NCBI RefSeq assembly: GCF_002770725.1
Contig: NZ_NQVN01000002.1
Location: 336,622-400,621 of the forward strand
DNA from: Pleomorphomonas carboxyditropha
GTDB taxonomy: Bacteria; Pseudomonadota; Alphaproteobacteria; Rhizobiales; Pleomorphomonadaceae
DNA length: 64,000 nucleotides
Direction of reading: 5' to 3'
Shown here: positions 1-9,203 of the stretch, piece by piece
How the letters are laid out: each line of letters begins with the position of its first letter
Numbering within the stretch: the stretch's first letter is position 1
Made by a program: the position numbers and the translations under genes
The notes under the pieces: model-generated
Told to the model about the DNA's origin: nothing
Databases searched by the model: none
The model's input: the letters and a program-made list of their open reading frames with translations, nothing else

Positions 1-805
1 GCCGGCGGCCATCCTGGAGCTGCATCGCTTCGCCAATGCGCTCGGTTTCGAGATCGTCGCCGCCGGCAAGGGCAAGAACAATCCGCTCAACTACGCCTCG
101 ACGCCGGACACCGAACGCGCCAAGGCCGAGGCGCGCAACATGAACGCCCGCATGCTGTGCGAGTTCGTCGACGGCTCCAAGACGGCGGTCGAAATGGCGG
201 CGGTGTCGAACGCCACCGGCTTGGTCCCGGACGTGCGTGGCATGCACGGCGCCAGGTCGTCGGTGGCCGACCTCACCCGCGTGTTCGTACCAAAGGCCGA
301 GGGCGGCGTCCTCGGCAGGAGGGGCGTCGTCGATTTCGCCATCGGCGTCCATCCCGGCGTGTTCGTGATCGTCACCACTGACAATCCCCGTATCCGCGAC
401 GGCCTGGTGCAGCGCGACATGGGCAACGGACCCTACTACACGCTCTACCGGCCCTATCATCTCTGCTCGATCGAGGTGCCGCTCACCATCGCCCAGTGCG
501 TGCTCTACGGCGAGTCCTCCGGCCATGCCGCGGGCGGGCTGGTGTCCGAGTGCATCGCCATCACCAAGAAGGCGCTGAAGCCGGGCGACGTTCTCGACGG
601 CATCGGCGAGTTCTGCTATCGCGGCTCGATCGAGACGGCGGCCGTGGCGCGCGCGGAGCGGCTGCTGCCGCTCGGCCTCGCCAAGGGATGCGTCGTCACG
701 ACGGAGGTGCCGGAAGGCACGCCGCTTACCTATGATATGGTCGAACCGGCGAAGGAGACCGTGCTCCTGCAGCTTCGCCGCATCCAGGATCAGCTTTACG
801 CCTGA
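1..805 (+). CDS. SAF-domain NAD(P)-dependent oxidoreductase (predicted homoserine-dehydrogenase-like), 5' truncated
   Basis: The reading frame is open from base 2, so the N-terminal Rossmann part lies outside the window and only about 267 C-terminal residues are visible. They contain the dehydrogenase-type middle region (AGKGKNNPLNY, followed by MCEFVDGSKTAVEMAAVSNATGL) and a C-terminal SAF-like segment (VVTTEVPEGTPLTYDMVE). This is the layout of the predicted homoserine dehydrogenases of COG4091, which often sit in carbohydrate loci rather than amino-acid loci. It ends 14 bases before the FGGY kinase and is probably the upstream member of the same operon. An NAD(P)-linked oxidation or reduction of a small sugar acid or polyol is inferred from context; the substrate is unknown. 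Confidence 0.75.
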   Translation, partial: PAAILELHRFANALGFEIVAAGKGKNNPLNYASTPDTERAKAEARNMNARMLCEFVDGSKTAVEMAAVSNATGLVPDVRGMHGARSSVADLTRVFVPKAEGGVLGRRGVVDFAIGVHPGVFVIVTTDNPRIRDGLVQRDMGNGPYYTLYRPYHLCSIEVPLTIAQCVLYGESSGHAAGGLVSECIAITKKALKPGDVLDGIGEFCYRGSIETAAVARAERLLPLGLAKGCVVTTEVPEGTPLTYDMVEPAKETVLLQLRRIQDQLYA

Positions 806-819
806 GGAGTGCTGTGGCG

Positions 820-2334
820 ATGACACTCGTGGGTCTCGACGTCGGCACCACCGGCTGCAAGGCGGTCGTCTTCTCGGAAGGCGGCCGGCCCCTCGGCGCG
901 TCCTACCGCGAATACGGCATCGACGCCGACCGGGAGGGCAAGGCCGAGCAGGATACTGCCGAGGTCTGGAGCTTGACGCGCCAGGTGCTGGCCGAGGCTG
1001 TCGAGCGGGCTGGCCGGCCGGCGATCGCCGGGCTCAGCCTCTCCGTCCAGGGGGATGCGATCATCCCGCTCGGTGCCGACGGCGAGCCGGTCCATCCGGC
1101 CATCCTCGGCATGGACTACCGCTCGGCGCCGCAGGCCGGTGCCTGTGCCGAACGGTTCGGTCCCGAGGCCCTCTATCGGCGCACCGGCATGCGCCCGCAC
1201 GCCATCAATTCGCTTTGCAAGCTGTTGTGGCTGCGCGAGGCGCGGCCGGAGGTCTGGGCGCGCACATGCAAGGTGGTGACCTACGCCGACTTCATCCTCG
1301 GCCGGCTCGGCGCGCCGGGCTTCATCGACCTGACCATGGCCTCGCGGACCATGGCCTGGGACATCGAGCGCGGCGACTGGGCCGACGACCTGCTCGCCGA
1401 TCTCGGGCTCGACCGCTCGCTGTTCTCGGCCGCCGTGCCGACCGGAACGGTATGCGGCCGTCTCGCTCCGGCGCTCGCCGCCGAACTCCGTATCACCGGC
1501 GACGTTGCGCTGGTGGCCGGCGCGCACGACCAGCCGGCCGGCGCGGTCGGTGCCGGTGTGCTGACGGACGGCGATGCCGCGGTATCGACCGGCACCGCCG
1601 AGGTGCTGTCGACCACCTTCAGCAATCTGGCCGGCGCCGCCGACCTCTATGCCGGCTACTATCCGTCGACGCTGTCGGCGGTCCCCGGCCGTTACTTCAC
1701 CTTCTCCCTCAACCACGTCGGCGGGCTGATGCTGCGCTGGTATCGCGATGTCTGGGGGACGGCGGAAGTCATCGAGGCGGAGAAGCGCGGCGCCGACGCC
1801 TACGAGACCATCCTGTCCGAATTGCCGGACGGGCCGTCGCCGGTGATGGTGCTGCCGCATCTCAACGGCGCCGGCACGCCGAGCTGCGACCCCGTGTCGA
1901 TGGGTGCGGTGGTCGGGCTGACGCTCGCCACCCGGCGCGCCGACGTCGCCAAGGCGATCATCGAGTGCCAGACCTACGAGCTTGCCCTCAACCTCGCCGC
2001 GCTGCGAGCGGCCGGGGTCGAGGTGAGCCGTCTCACGGCCATCGGCGGCGGCGCCCGCTCCGAGGCGTGGCTCAAGACCAAGGCCGACGTGCTCGCCGTG
2101 CCGATCCGCACCCTGGAGGTCACCGAAGCCGGCTGCCTGGGGGCGGCGATCTTTGCCGGCTGCGGAACCGGCGTATATAGTTCGCTGGACGACGGCGTGC
2201 GCAGGGCCGTCCGGTTCAGGTCGGTCCATGAGCCGGATCCGGCGGCCCATGCCGCCTACGCGCGCCGTTTCGAGGTCTACAAGGGTCTGCACGGGGCGCT
2301 GAGACCCATCCACCAACGCTTGAGGGCGCCATGA
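820..2334 (+). CDS. FGGY-family carbohydrate kinase, xylulokinase-like
   Basis: A 504-residue sugar kinase. The N-terminal FGGY domain begins with the phosphate-binding GLDVGTTGCKAVVF motif. A second actin-like domain holds the sugar and phosphate loops (GAHDQPAGAVGAG, STGTAEVL) and a C-terminal adenosine loop (GGGARSEAWLKTKADVL). It should phosphorylate a ketose or polyol with ATP in the cytoplasm. ATG at 820 is chosen because GAGGAG lies 10 bases upstream; the GTG at 814 is only 4 bases from it. The stop overlaps the start of the RpiR regulator (ATGA), indicating translational coupling. Similarity is to the XylB/LyxK branch, but the exact sugar cannot be read from sequence. Confidence 0.85.
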   Translation: MTLVGLDVGTTGCKAVVFSEGGRPLGASYREYGIDADREGKAEQDTAEVWSLTRQVLAEAVERAGRPAIAGLSLSVQGDAIIPLGADGEPVHPAILGMDYRSAPQAGACAERFGPEALYRRTGMRPHAINSLCKLLWLREARPEVWARTCKVVTYADFILGRLGAPGFIDLTMASRTMAWDIERGDWADDLLADLGLDRSLFSAAVPTGTVCGRLAPALAAELRITGDVALVAGAHDQPAGAVGAGVLTDGDAAVSTGTAEVLSTTFSNLAGAADLYAGYYPSTLSAVPGRYFTFSLNHVGGLMLRWYRDVWGTAEVIEAEKRGADAYETILSELPDGPSPVMVLPHLNGAGTPSCDPVSMGAVVGLTLATRRADVAKAIIECQTYELALNLAALRAAGVEVSRLTAIGGGARSEAWLKTKADVLAVPIRTLEVTEAGCLGAAIFAGCGTGVYSSLDDGVRRAVRFRSVHEPDPAAHAAYARRFEVYKGLHGALRPIHQRLRAP

Positions 2335-3200
2335 ACAAGATCAATATCGATCGCGTGCCGCACAACTGCGCGCTCAAGCTCCAGGCGGTCTACGACAAGC
2401 TGAAGTCTGCCGAGAAGAAGGCGGCCGACTTCATCATGCAGTATCCCGACCAGATCGAGGCGCTGTCGATCGTCGATTTTGCCGAACGGGCCGGCTGCTC
2501 GGAAGCCACCATCGTCCGCCTGTCGAAGCGGATCGGCTACGATGGCTATCCCGAGCTCAAGGCGGACTTCCGGCCGTCCGAGAGCCGCAACGGCCTGTTC
2601 GACTATCAGGACCTCCGCCTCGACGATACGCCGCAGGAGGTGGCGCGCAAGGTGTTCAACTCGGCAGCGCAGGCGATCCTCGACACGGCCAACGTGCTGG
2701 ACCAGGCCGCTTACGAGGGCGCGCTCGACGCCCTCTGCTCGGCCGGCAAGATCATGTTCTGCGGCGTCGGCAACGGCGCCGTGGTGTCGCAGGAGGCCTA
2801 CTACCGCTGGTGCCGCATCGGCTTCCCGGCCATGATGTCGGCCGATCCCGACATCCAACTGATGCAGGCCGCCCAGCTCAAGAAAGGCGACGTGCTGGTG
2901 GCCATCAGCCATTCGGGACAGACCAAGACGCTGCTGACGGTGGTCAACCAGGCGATCGGCAGCGGCGCGGTGGTGGTCGCCATCACCAATTTCCCATTCT
3001 CGGCCCTGGCCAAGCGGGCCTCCTTCGTGCTGCAGACGGCTGTGTTCTCGACCTACATCTCCGGCGAGATCATGTCGAAGCGCATCGCCGAGCTGTGCGT
3101 GGTCGAGAGCCTGTTCGTGAACTTTTTGATGCGGCAGAAAGACAAATACATCGAACAGCTTACGCTGTCGAACGAGTCGCTGAAGATCAACAAGGCCTGA
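2331..3200 (+). CDS. MurR/RpiR-family transcriptional regulator
   Basis: A 289-residue regulator. An N-terminal RpiR-type helix-turn-helix lies at about residues 35-80 (LSIVDFAERAGCSEATIVRLSKRIGYDGYPELK is typical). A C-terminal SIS sugar-phosphate-binding domain lies at about 120-260, with the ISHSGQTKTLL phosphosugar loop. Family members sense a phosphosugar and usually repress the adjacent catabolic operon. Translation is coupled to the kinase upstream. The likely targets are this operon and the binding-protein promoter at 5.1-5.3 kb, where an 8-3-8 inverted repeat is present. Confidence 0.9.
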   Translation: MNKINIDRVPHNCALKLQAVYDKLKSAEKKAADFIMQYPDQIEALSIVDFAERAGCSEATIVRLSKRIGYDGYPELKADFRPSESRNGLFDYQDLRLDDTPQEVARKVFNSAAQAILDTANVLDQAAYEGALDALCSAGKIMFCGVGNGAVVSQEAYYRWCRIGFPAMMSADPDIQLMQAAQLKKGDVLVAISHSGQTKTLLTVVNQAIGSGAVVVAITNFPFSALAKRASFVLQTAVFSTYISGEIMSKRIAELCVVESLFVNFLMRQKDKYIEQLTLSNESLKINKA

Positions 3201-3328
3201 CGGAGCAGCTCCGCCGGGCAAGCCGGAACCAACATTTCGCCGCGGGCTTTCCCGCCATTCTCCGGCACGTCCGTCGCGCCGGGCGGGATATCTTTTGCCT
3301 GCCGGCCACCAAAGCGGAGGAGACGACC

Positions 3329-4417
3329 GTGGCCCGTCCCGTCGGCCTTGACGAGGTTCTGTCCATACTCGACCGTTGCGCGCTGGCGCATGCGGTGCTC
3401 GATCTCGACGCCGGCCACCGGCTGGTGGTGGTCGAGCGCGGCGGCCATGCCCTCGGCCCGTTCGACGCGGGCGGTCGTTCAACGCTGTGGCTCAACCCGG
3501 CCGCCTGGCGATCGGCGACGGCGATGGCCGACTTCGCGGCGGCCGGCAACTGGAACATCGGCGGCGAGCGCTACTGGCTGGCGCCGGAGATCCGCTTCAC
3601 CATCCGCGATCGCGCCGACTACTGGGGCAGCTACCACCTGCCTGCCGCGATGGCGCCCGGCAGCTACCGCCTCGGCGCGGCGGCGCGGTCGGTCCGGCTC
3701 GACACCGAGGCGACGCTCGCCTGCTTCAATCCCGAGGGCGACGTCGTGGCGGTCGGCATCGACCGCCGCTACCGGCCGCTCGCCAACCCGCTCCGCCATC
3801 TGTCGGCCGCCGACCAATTGCTCGACGGCGTCGCCTACGCCGGCTTCGAGCACAGCGCCGACCTGACGCTGCGGCCCGGCTCGACCGATGGCGCCCGCGT
3901 CGAATCCTGGACGCTGGCGCAGCTCATCCCGGACGGCACGCTGGTCATCCCGAGCAGCGAGGGCGTCGAGCACGAGGACTATTACGAGCCGGTCGATGCC
4001 GCTCACTATCGCTGGGCGGCGGGCGCGGCGTTGCTGTCGGTTACCGGCCGCCGCCGCTACAAGGTCGGCTTCCGGTCGCCGCACCTGACGGGACGCCTTG
4101 GCTATCTGAAGGCGCTGCCGGAGGAGCGGGCGCAACTCGTCGTCCGCAACTTCCTGAACGATCCGTCGTCCGACTATGTCGAGGAGCCGGCCGACCGCCC
4201 GGACTGCCGCGGCCTGTCCGTCCACGTCTATAACGACGGCGGCGTGTTCGGCGGCTTCGGTGAGCTCGAGTGCAACGGCCGCACCGTCGGCGGCGCGGCC
4301 GGTAGCAGCGGCCGCGACATCTTCGCCTTCTGGCAGTTCACCGGTCCCGCGCACCGCGTCCGCGCCATCGCCGCCACCCTGCTCGGGGCCGGCGCCGTGG
4401 CCGCCGCCGGCTTCTGA
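3329..4417 (+). CDS. galactose-mutarotase-like / DUF6786-type protein
   Basis: A 362-residue cytoplasmic protein with no signal peptide or membrane segment. The GTG start at 3329 has a GGAGGAGA ribosome-binding site just upstream; the frame stays open further 5' only by overlapping the RpiR gene. The middle stretch NIGGERYWLAPEIRF is the feature I associate with the DUF6786/mutarotase-like beta-sandwich proteins found in sugar-utilisation loci. It sits 127 bases after the regulator and 14 bases before the epimerase, so it probably belongs to the pathway, perhaps as an aldose/ketose mutarotase or isomerase. The family call is from memory of the motif and is the weakest in this locus. Confidence 0.55.
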   Translation: MARPVGLDEVLSILDRCALAHAVLDLDAGHRLVVVERGGHALGPFDAGGRSTLWLNPAAWRSATAMADFAAAGNWNIGGERYWLAPEIRFTIRDRADYWGSYHLPAAMAPGSYRLGAAARSVRLDTEATLACFNPEGDVVAVGIDRRYRPLANPLRHLSAADQLLDGVAYAGFEHSADLTLRPGSTDGARVESWTLAQLIPDGTLVIPSSEGVEHEDYYEPVDAAHYRWAAGAALLSVTGRRRYKVGFRSPHLTGRLGYLKALPEERAQLVVRNFLNDPSSDYVEEPADRPDCRGLSVHVYNDGGVFGGFGELECNGRTVGGAAGSSGRDIFAFWQFTGPAHRVRAIAATLLGAGAVAAAGF

Positions 4418-4431
4418 GGGAGGATCCGATC

Positions 4432-5106
4432 ATGCCGGCCGCTCTGCCGCTCCGCATCGCGCCTTCGCTTCTGTCCGCCGACTTCGCCGCTCTCGGCGAG
4501 GAGGTTCGGGCCATCGACGCCGCTGGCGCCGACCTCATCCACATCGATGTGATGGACGCCCATTTCGTGCCGGGACTGACCTTCGGCCCGCAGACGGTAG
4601 CCGCCCTGCGCGGACACACGCGAAAGCCGTTCGACGTGCATCTGATGGTCGACGAGCCGCATCGCCTCGTCGACCCCTTTGTCCGCGCCGGCGCCGATAT
4701 CGTCACCGTGCACGCCGAGGCGGGGCCGCACCTTCATCGCGCCATCGCCACCATCAAGGCGCTCGGTCGCCGTGCCGGCGTGGCGCTCAATCCGGGCACG
4801 CCGGCCGGCGCCATCGAGGCGGTGATCGGCGATATCGACGTCGTCCTCGTGCTGATGGTCGATCCGGGCCTGCCGGCACAGACGCTGCTCCGGTCCCAGC
4901 TCGAGAAGGTGCGGGCGCTGAGAGACATCCTCGATGCCAAGGACGGTCGCGGCGTCGAGGTCGAAGTCGACGGCGGCATCAACCCCGAAACCGGCAGGCT
5001 GGCGGTCGAGGCCGGCGCCAACCTCCTCGTCGCGGGGACGGCGGCCTTTGCCGGCGGACGGAAGGCCTACCGGTCGAACCTTTCGGAGCTGCGGCGGGCT
5101 GCCTAG
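4432..5106 (+). CDS. rpe: ribulose-phosphate 3-epimerase family protein (divergent)
   Basis: A 224-residue TIM barrel of normal RPE length. The active-site signatures are present: Ser12 in APSLLSADF, His37/Asp39/Met41 in HIDVMD, His70 in DVHLM and Asp180 in VDGGI, i.e. the metal ligands and the two catalytic aspartates. The loop normally reading NPGFGGQ is DPGLPAQ here (about residues 144-150), a departure in the segment next to the phosphate-binding region. The housekeeping reaction is D-ribulose-5-P to D-xylulose-5-P, but position in a sugar operon plus this loop suggest a specialised substrate such as the product of the adjacent kinase. A good GGGAGGA site precedes the ATG. Confidence 0.85.
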   Translation: MPAALPLRIAPSLLSADFAALGEEVRAIDAAGADLIHIDVMDAHFVPGLTFGPQTVAALRGHTRKPFDVHLMVDEPHRLVDPFVRAGADIVTVHAEAGPHLHRAIATIKALGRRAGVALNPGTPAGAIEAVIGDIDVVLVLMVDPGLPAQTLLRSQLEKVRALRDILDAKDGRGVEVEVDGGINPETGRLAVEAGANLLVAGTAAFAGGRKAYRSNLSELRRAA

Positions 5107-5117
5107 CTCCGGGAAAC

Positions 5118-5136
5118 TTCATATTTTCAATATGAA
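5118..5136. promoter_or_regulatory. 8-3-8 inverted repeat upstream of the ABC binding-protein gene
   Basis: TTCATATT, then three bases, then AATATGAA, in the A+T-rich 216-base gap between the epimerase and the binding-protein gene. The gap probably carries the transporter promoter; a TATGAT-like -10 sequence is visible near 5250. The repeat is a candidate RpiR-family operator, though a small hairpin at the end of the epimerase transcript is possible. The rest of the gap shows only the strong AAGGAGGAG site before the GTG start at 5323. Confidence 0.4.
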
Positions 5137-5322
5137 AAACAAAAATCGAAAATCTTCAGCTACCAGGCTGGAGGTGGAGGGGGTATTTTGTCCGACAAGT
5201 CGCTGAAAAAATGTGAAAAATCCCGAGATTTTGGCCTTGCGTCGATATATGATTAGCGGCATTATCGCCGCGTAGTTTTCAAAATTCAAATCGAATAGAG
5301 AAAACAACCAAAGGAGGAGCCC

Positions 5323-6330
5323 GTGAAACTCGCTACCAACCTGCTGCTTTCAGCCTGTCTCGTGGTGCCGATGGCCTTCGCCAGTTCGGCTTACGCCGCG
5401 GACAAGAAGCTCACCATCGCCTTTTCCTTCCAGGACCTCGAAACGGAGTTCTGGGTCGCCGGACATCAGGCCATCACGTCGACGCTGGAGGAGCGCGGCT
5501 TCAACGTGATCGAGAAGAATGCCAGCGAGGACGCCAACAAGCAGCTCGAGCAGGTCAAGAGCGTCATCGCCCAGGGCGTTGACGGTATCATCATCATCCC
5601 GAAGGACGGCGAACTGGCCGTGACCATCGGCAAGCTCGCCAACCAGGCCGGCATTCCCTACGGCGTGTTCAACCGCCCGCCGTCCAGCAAGGACGCCAAG
5701 GCGCTGGTCGCCGTCGCCGACAATCGCAAGATCTCCGCCGAGGCCGCCGGCTTCATGGCCGAGCAGGCCAAGAAACTCGGCCGCAAGGTCACCCCGGCCA
5801 TTCTGGTCGGCGACCTTGGCGATCCCAACGCGGTCGAGCGCCGCCAGGGCTTCCTCGACGCGATCGAGGCCAATCCGGACCTTTGGACCGGCGCACCGAT
5901 CGAGATCCCGACCAAGTGGGACGCCAATACCGCGCTCGCCAACCTGCAGAGCGCCCTCCAGGCCAATCCGGATATCGACTTCCTGTTCGTCAGCTCGGAC
6001 TTCCTGTTCCCGGTGGTGAAGTCGGTGCTGGCGCCGCTCGGCAAGTGGGAGAAGTCGGGCAGCGACAACCACGTCATTCTCGGCGGCGTCGACGGCGACA
6101 AGACCGCCTGCAAGCTCCTGGGGGACGGCTATCTCGACGCCACTGGCGTGCAAGACGTCTACAACGAGGCGGACCTGGTGCTCGATGCCATCACCGAGGC
6201 GGTGAAGGCCGGCGAGAAGACCCCCGAGAAGTGGATGCTGGACCCCGGCTTCGCCCTGACGCTCGGCAACTACGACGCCAAGAAGGACGACATGTGGGGC
6301 TGCAAGCTCCTCGCCCAGAAGGGCAAGTGA
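5323..6330 (+). CDS. CUT2 sugar ABC transporter substrate-binding protein
   Basis: A 335-residue periplasmic binding protein of the RbsB/Peripla_BP_4 type. It has a Sec signal peptide (charged MK start, hydrophobic core, cleavage probably after SSAYA at about residue 26). The mature protein starts with KKLTIAFSFQDLETEFWVAGHQA and contains the typical VDGIIIIPKD segment. It captures a monosaccharide or polyol for the permease/ATPase genes downstream. The start is GTG at 5323 behind AAGGAGGAG. A 195-base gap with a stable hairpin separates it from the first permease gene, an arrangement that keeps binding protein in excess over membrane components. Confidence 0.92.
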   Translation: MKLATNLLLSACLVVPMAFASSAYAADKKLTIAFSFQDLETEFWVAGHQAITSTLEERGFNVIEKNASEDANKQLEQVKSVIAQGVDGIIIIPKDGELAVTIGKLANQAGIPYGVFNRPPSSKDAKALVAVADNRKISAEAAGFMAEQAKKLGRKVTPAILVGDLGDPNAVERRQGFLDAIEANPDLWTGAPIEIPTKWDANTALANLQSALQANPDIDFLFVSSDFLFPVVKSVLAPLGKWEKSGSDNHVILGGVDGDKTACKLLGDGYLDATGVQDVYNEADLVLDAITEAVKAGEKTPEKWMLDPGFALTLGNYDAKKDDMWGCKLLAQKGK

Positions 6331-6360
6331 CGCGCCCTTTCCGGCTGGCCAAGATGGGAC

Positions 6361-6385
6361 GACCCCGTCCGATGCGGGCGGGGTC
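6361..6385 (+). terminator. GC-rich stem-loop after binding-protein gene
   Basis: An 11-bp stem (one G-U pair) with a 3-base loop: GACCCCGTCCG / CGGGCGGGGTC, about 30 bases after the binding-protein stop codon. There is no T-run, so it is more likely a 3'-end-protecting or partial-terminator hairpin than a full terminator. The permease gene begins 140 bases later on the same strand. Confidence 0.6.
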
Positions 6386-6525
6386 TCCCCTTCGGCTGCC
6401 GATCGCGAGCCGGGCTGCCGCATGACCGGATTCGGCCGGCGCCGGCAGCCTTCGACGGAAACCAGGAGCATTCCGGCGCCGGCGCAATCACGTCGTCCCA
6501 TCCCGGACAAAGGTTCAAATACGCC

Positions 6526-7668
6526 ATGGAAACGCAAGAGACCAACCAGGTGTCGGGCAGCTACAGGACTGGCGGAAATCGTCTCTCGCACGCTTTCGGG
6601 CGTATGTTCCTCCCCAGGCGAGACACCATATCCATCGGTTCGCTGGCCAAGAACGCCCTGCTGTCCGAATACTTCGTTCTCTACCTCAGCATCGCCTACA
6701 TGATCGTCCTCTGGCCGATCATCCCCTGGATGTTCGGCGCGCAGAACGTTTCCGACATCCTGTCGAACATGTGGCCGCTGCTGATCATCGCCATCGGCCA
6801 GACCTTTGTATTGATCACCGCCGGCATCGACCTGTCGCAGACGTCGGTCATGGCGCTCACCAGCGTCGTCGGCGCCATGCTGATGGTCGGCCACGTCGAT
6901 CCGCTGTTGTTCTCCAAGAGCCCGGTCTGGGGCATTCTGCTGACCGAGGAGGGCGGCCTCCTTTCGGGCTACAGCCTCAGCTTTATCTTCGCCATCGTCG
7001 CCATGCTGGCGATCGGCGCCCTGGTCGGCCTGTTCAACGGCATTGCCGTCGCCGTGTTCCGCATGCCGGCCTTCATCGTCACGCTGGTGTCGATGATGTT
7101 CTTCAGCGCCATCGCCGTCTACCTGCCCAAATCGGAGAACATCCAGGGCCTGCCGGAGGCCTATACCTCGATCTCCTCGGGATCGCTGCTCGGCATTCCC
7201 TATCCGCTACTGCTCGCCGTGGCCGTCGGCGTCGCCGCGCATATCCTCTTGTCGCGGACGCTCTACGGCCGCCGCCTCTATGCCATCGGCATCAATCCCA
7301 CGGCGTCGGCAATCTCCGGTATTCCCACCAAGCGCATCGTCGTCCTCGCCTATGTGATCTCGGCGCTGTGCGCGACGCTGGGCGCCGTCCTCTATTCGTC
7401 GCGCCTCGAAATGGGCCGGCCGACGCTCGGCGACATGCAGTTCATCGACATTGTCGGCGCCAACGTCATCGCCGGCGTCAGCCTGGCCGGCGGCAAGGGC
7501 AAGATCACCTGGACGCTGTTCGGCGTGTTCTTCTTCGTCCTGCTTGCCAATTCGCTCAATCTCCTGAACCTGCCCTTCTACATGATCGACATCGTCAAGG
7601 GCGCGGTGATCCTGGCGGCGGCGCTGCTCGACGTGGCGCGCAACCGGGCCGCCATCCAGAGCCGCTGA
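6526..7668 (+). CDS. CUT2 sugar ABC transporter permease
   Basis: A 380-residue RbsC-like inner-membrane permease with multiple hydrophobic segments and a long, rather polar N-terminal extension of about 45 residues. Family signatures are the ITAGIDLSQTSVMALTSVVGAML loop and the C-terminal GANVIAGVSLAGGKGKITWTLFG EAA-like region. It forms the translocation pore, probably as a heterodimer with the second permease encoded at 9200. The ATG at 6526 has only a weak AAGG upstream. It ends 11 bases before the ATPase gene. Confidence 0.9.
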   Translation: METQETNQVSGSYRTGGNRLSHAFGRMFLPRRDTISIGSLAKNALLSEYFVLYLSIAYMIVLWPIIPWMFGAQNVSDILSNMWPLLIIAIGQTFVLITAGIDLSQTSVMALTSVVGAMLMVGHVDPLLFSKSPVWGILLTEEGGLLSGYSLSFIFAIVAMLAIGALVGLFNGIAVAVFRMPAFIVTLVSMMFFSAIAVYLPKSENIQGLPEAYTSISSGSLLGIPYPLLLAVAVGVAAHILLSRTLYGRRLYAIGINPTASAISGIPTKRIVVLAYVISALCATLGAVLYSSRLEMGRPTLGDMQFIDIVGANVIAGVSLAGGKGKITWTLFGVFFFVLLANSLNLLNLPFYMIDIVKGAVILAAALLDVARNRAAIQSR

Positions 7669-7679
7669 GGACACGGGTC

Positions 7680-9203
7680 ATGACCAACACGCTCTTTTCC
7701 TTCAGCGGCATCTGCAAGGCCTTCTTCGGCGTACAAGTGCTCGACGGCATCGACCTCGAACTCCATTCCGGCCGCGTGCTCGGCCTCATCGGCGAGAACG
7801 GTGCCGGCAAGTCGACGCTGATGAACGTCATGGGCGGCGTACTGCGTCCGGAACGCGGCACCATGCGCATGGAGGGCCGGCTCTACGAGCCGAAGGGGCC
7901 GGCCGACGCCTCGGCGTCCGGCATCGGCTTCATCCACCAGGAACTCAACCTCTTCACCAACCTGACCATCGCCGAGAACATCTTTATCGAGGACTTCCCG
8001 CGTCTCGGCTGGCTGCCGTTCATCCATCACCGGCGCATGGCCGACCGGGCGCGGGAGCTGCTGGCCGACATCGGTCTCGCCGCATCACCGTGGACCCCGG
8101 TCGAGCGCCTGTCGCCCGGCGAGCGCCAGTTGGTCGAGATCGCCAAGGTCCTCGCCTCCGACGCCCGCATCATCCTGTTCGACGAGCCGACGACGTCGCT
8201 GACCGCCAAGGAGACGGCGGTGCTGTTCGACGTCATCCGCCGCCTCAAGGCGCGGGGTGTCGCCATCGTCTACATCTCGCACATCCTGAGCGACGTGGTG
8301 GCGCTCTCCGACGATATCGCCGTATTGCGCGACGGCGCGCTGGTCGCCACCGGCCGGGTCGAAGATTTCCCGATCCCGCGCATGATCTCCTCGATGGTCG
8401 GCCGCGACGTGAAAAGCATCTTCCCGCCGCCGCCGCAGTCGGTGCGCGAGGCAGCGATCCTCGAGGTGCGCGGCCTGTCGCAGCCGGGCGTCGCCCGCAA
8501 CATCGACCTCGCGGTCCATTCCGGCGAGATCGTCGGCATGTTCGGGCTGATGGGGGCGGGGCGCACCGAGCTGGTGCGCATGATCTACGGCCTCGACCCC
8601 TATGCCGAGGGCGGGGTGACGATCGCCGGCAAGCCGCTCCCCGGCGGCGATCCCGCCGCCTCGATCGTCGGCGGCCTCGCCTTCGTCACCGAGAACCGGC
8701 GCGAGGAGGGCCTGTTGATGAGCATGCCGATCGCCGAGAACATCGGCCTGGTGGCCCTGCCGGGCTATGCCCGACCCTACAGCGGCATCATCGACCAGAA
8801 GCGCCTCTACGACGCGGCGACCGGCATCGCCACCGATCTCCGCATCAAGGCGGCGTCCTACCTCAGGCAGAGCGCCAAGAGCCTCTCGGGCGGCAACCAG
8901 CAAAAGGTGGTGATCGGCAAATGGCTGATGGCGCGGCCGAAAGTGCTGATCGTCGACGAGCCGACGCGCGGCATCGACGTCGGCGCCAAGTTCGAGGTCT
9001 ACACCATCCTCGGCAATCTCGCCGAGGCCGGTTCGGGCATCCTGTTCATCTCGAGCGAGCTTGAGGAGCTGATGGGCGTGGCGCACCGGATCGTCGTCAT
9101 GAACCGCGGCGAAATCGTCGGGTCCTTCCAGCGTTCGGAATTCGACCGGGAGCGCATCATGGCCGCTGCCTTCCGCCAGAGCACAGAGGAGACAGCGGCA
9201 TGA
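7680..9203 (+). CDS. CUT2 sugar ABC transporter ATP-binding protein (two ABC domains)
   Basis: A 507-residue RbsA/XylG-type protein with two fused nucleotide-binding domains. The first has a Walker A GENGAGKST near residue 37, a signature LSPGERQLVEIAKVL and a Walker B ILFDEPTTSL. The second has the degenerate Walker A typical of the family (GLMGAGRTELVR), a signature LSGGNQQKVVIGKWL and a Walker B VLIVDEPTRGIDVG. It powers import by the flanking permeases. ATG at 7680 follows a GAGGA motif. Its stop overlaps the start of the next permease gene (ATGA), so the two are translationally coupled. Confidence 0.93.
   Translation: MTNTLFSFSGICKAFFGVQVLDGIDLELHSGRVLGLIGENGAGKSTLMNVMGGVLRPERGTMRMEGRLYEPKGPADASASGIGFIHQELNLFTNLTIAENIFIEDFPRLGWLPFIHHRRMADRARELLADIGLAASPWTPVERLSPGERQLVEIAKVLASDARIILFDEPTTSLTAKETAVLFDVIRRLKARGVAIVYISHILSDVVALSDDIAVLRDGALVATGRVEDFPIPRMISSMVGRDVKSIFPPPPQSVREAAILEVRGLSQPGVARNIDLAVHSGEIVGMFGLMGAGRTELVRMIYGLDPYAEGGVTIAGKPLPGGDPAASIVGGLAFVTENRREEGLLMSMPIAENIGLVALPGYARPYSGIIDQKRLYDAATGIATDLRIKAASYLRQSAKSLSGGNQQKVVIGKWLMARPKVLIVDEPTRGIDVGAKFEVYTILGNLAEAGSGILFISSELEELMGVAHRIVVMNRGEIVGSFQRSEFDRERIMAAAFRQSTEETAA

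Noticed and set aside
814-819. GTG at 814 as start of the FGGY kinase.
   Set aside because: Only 4 bases from GAGGAG; ATG 820 is correctly spaced and gives the usual start before the GLDVGTT motif.
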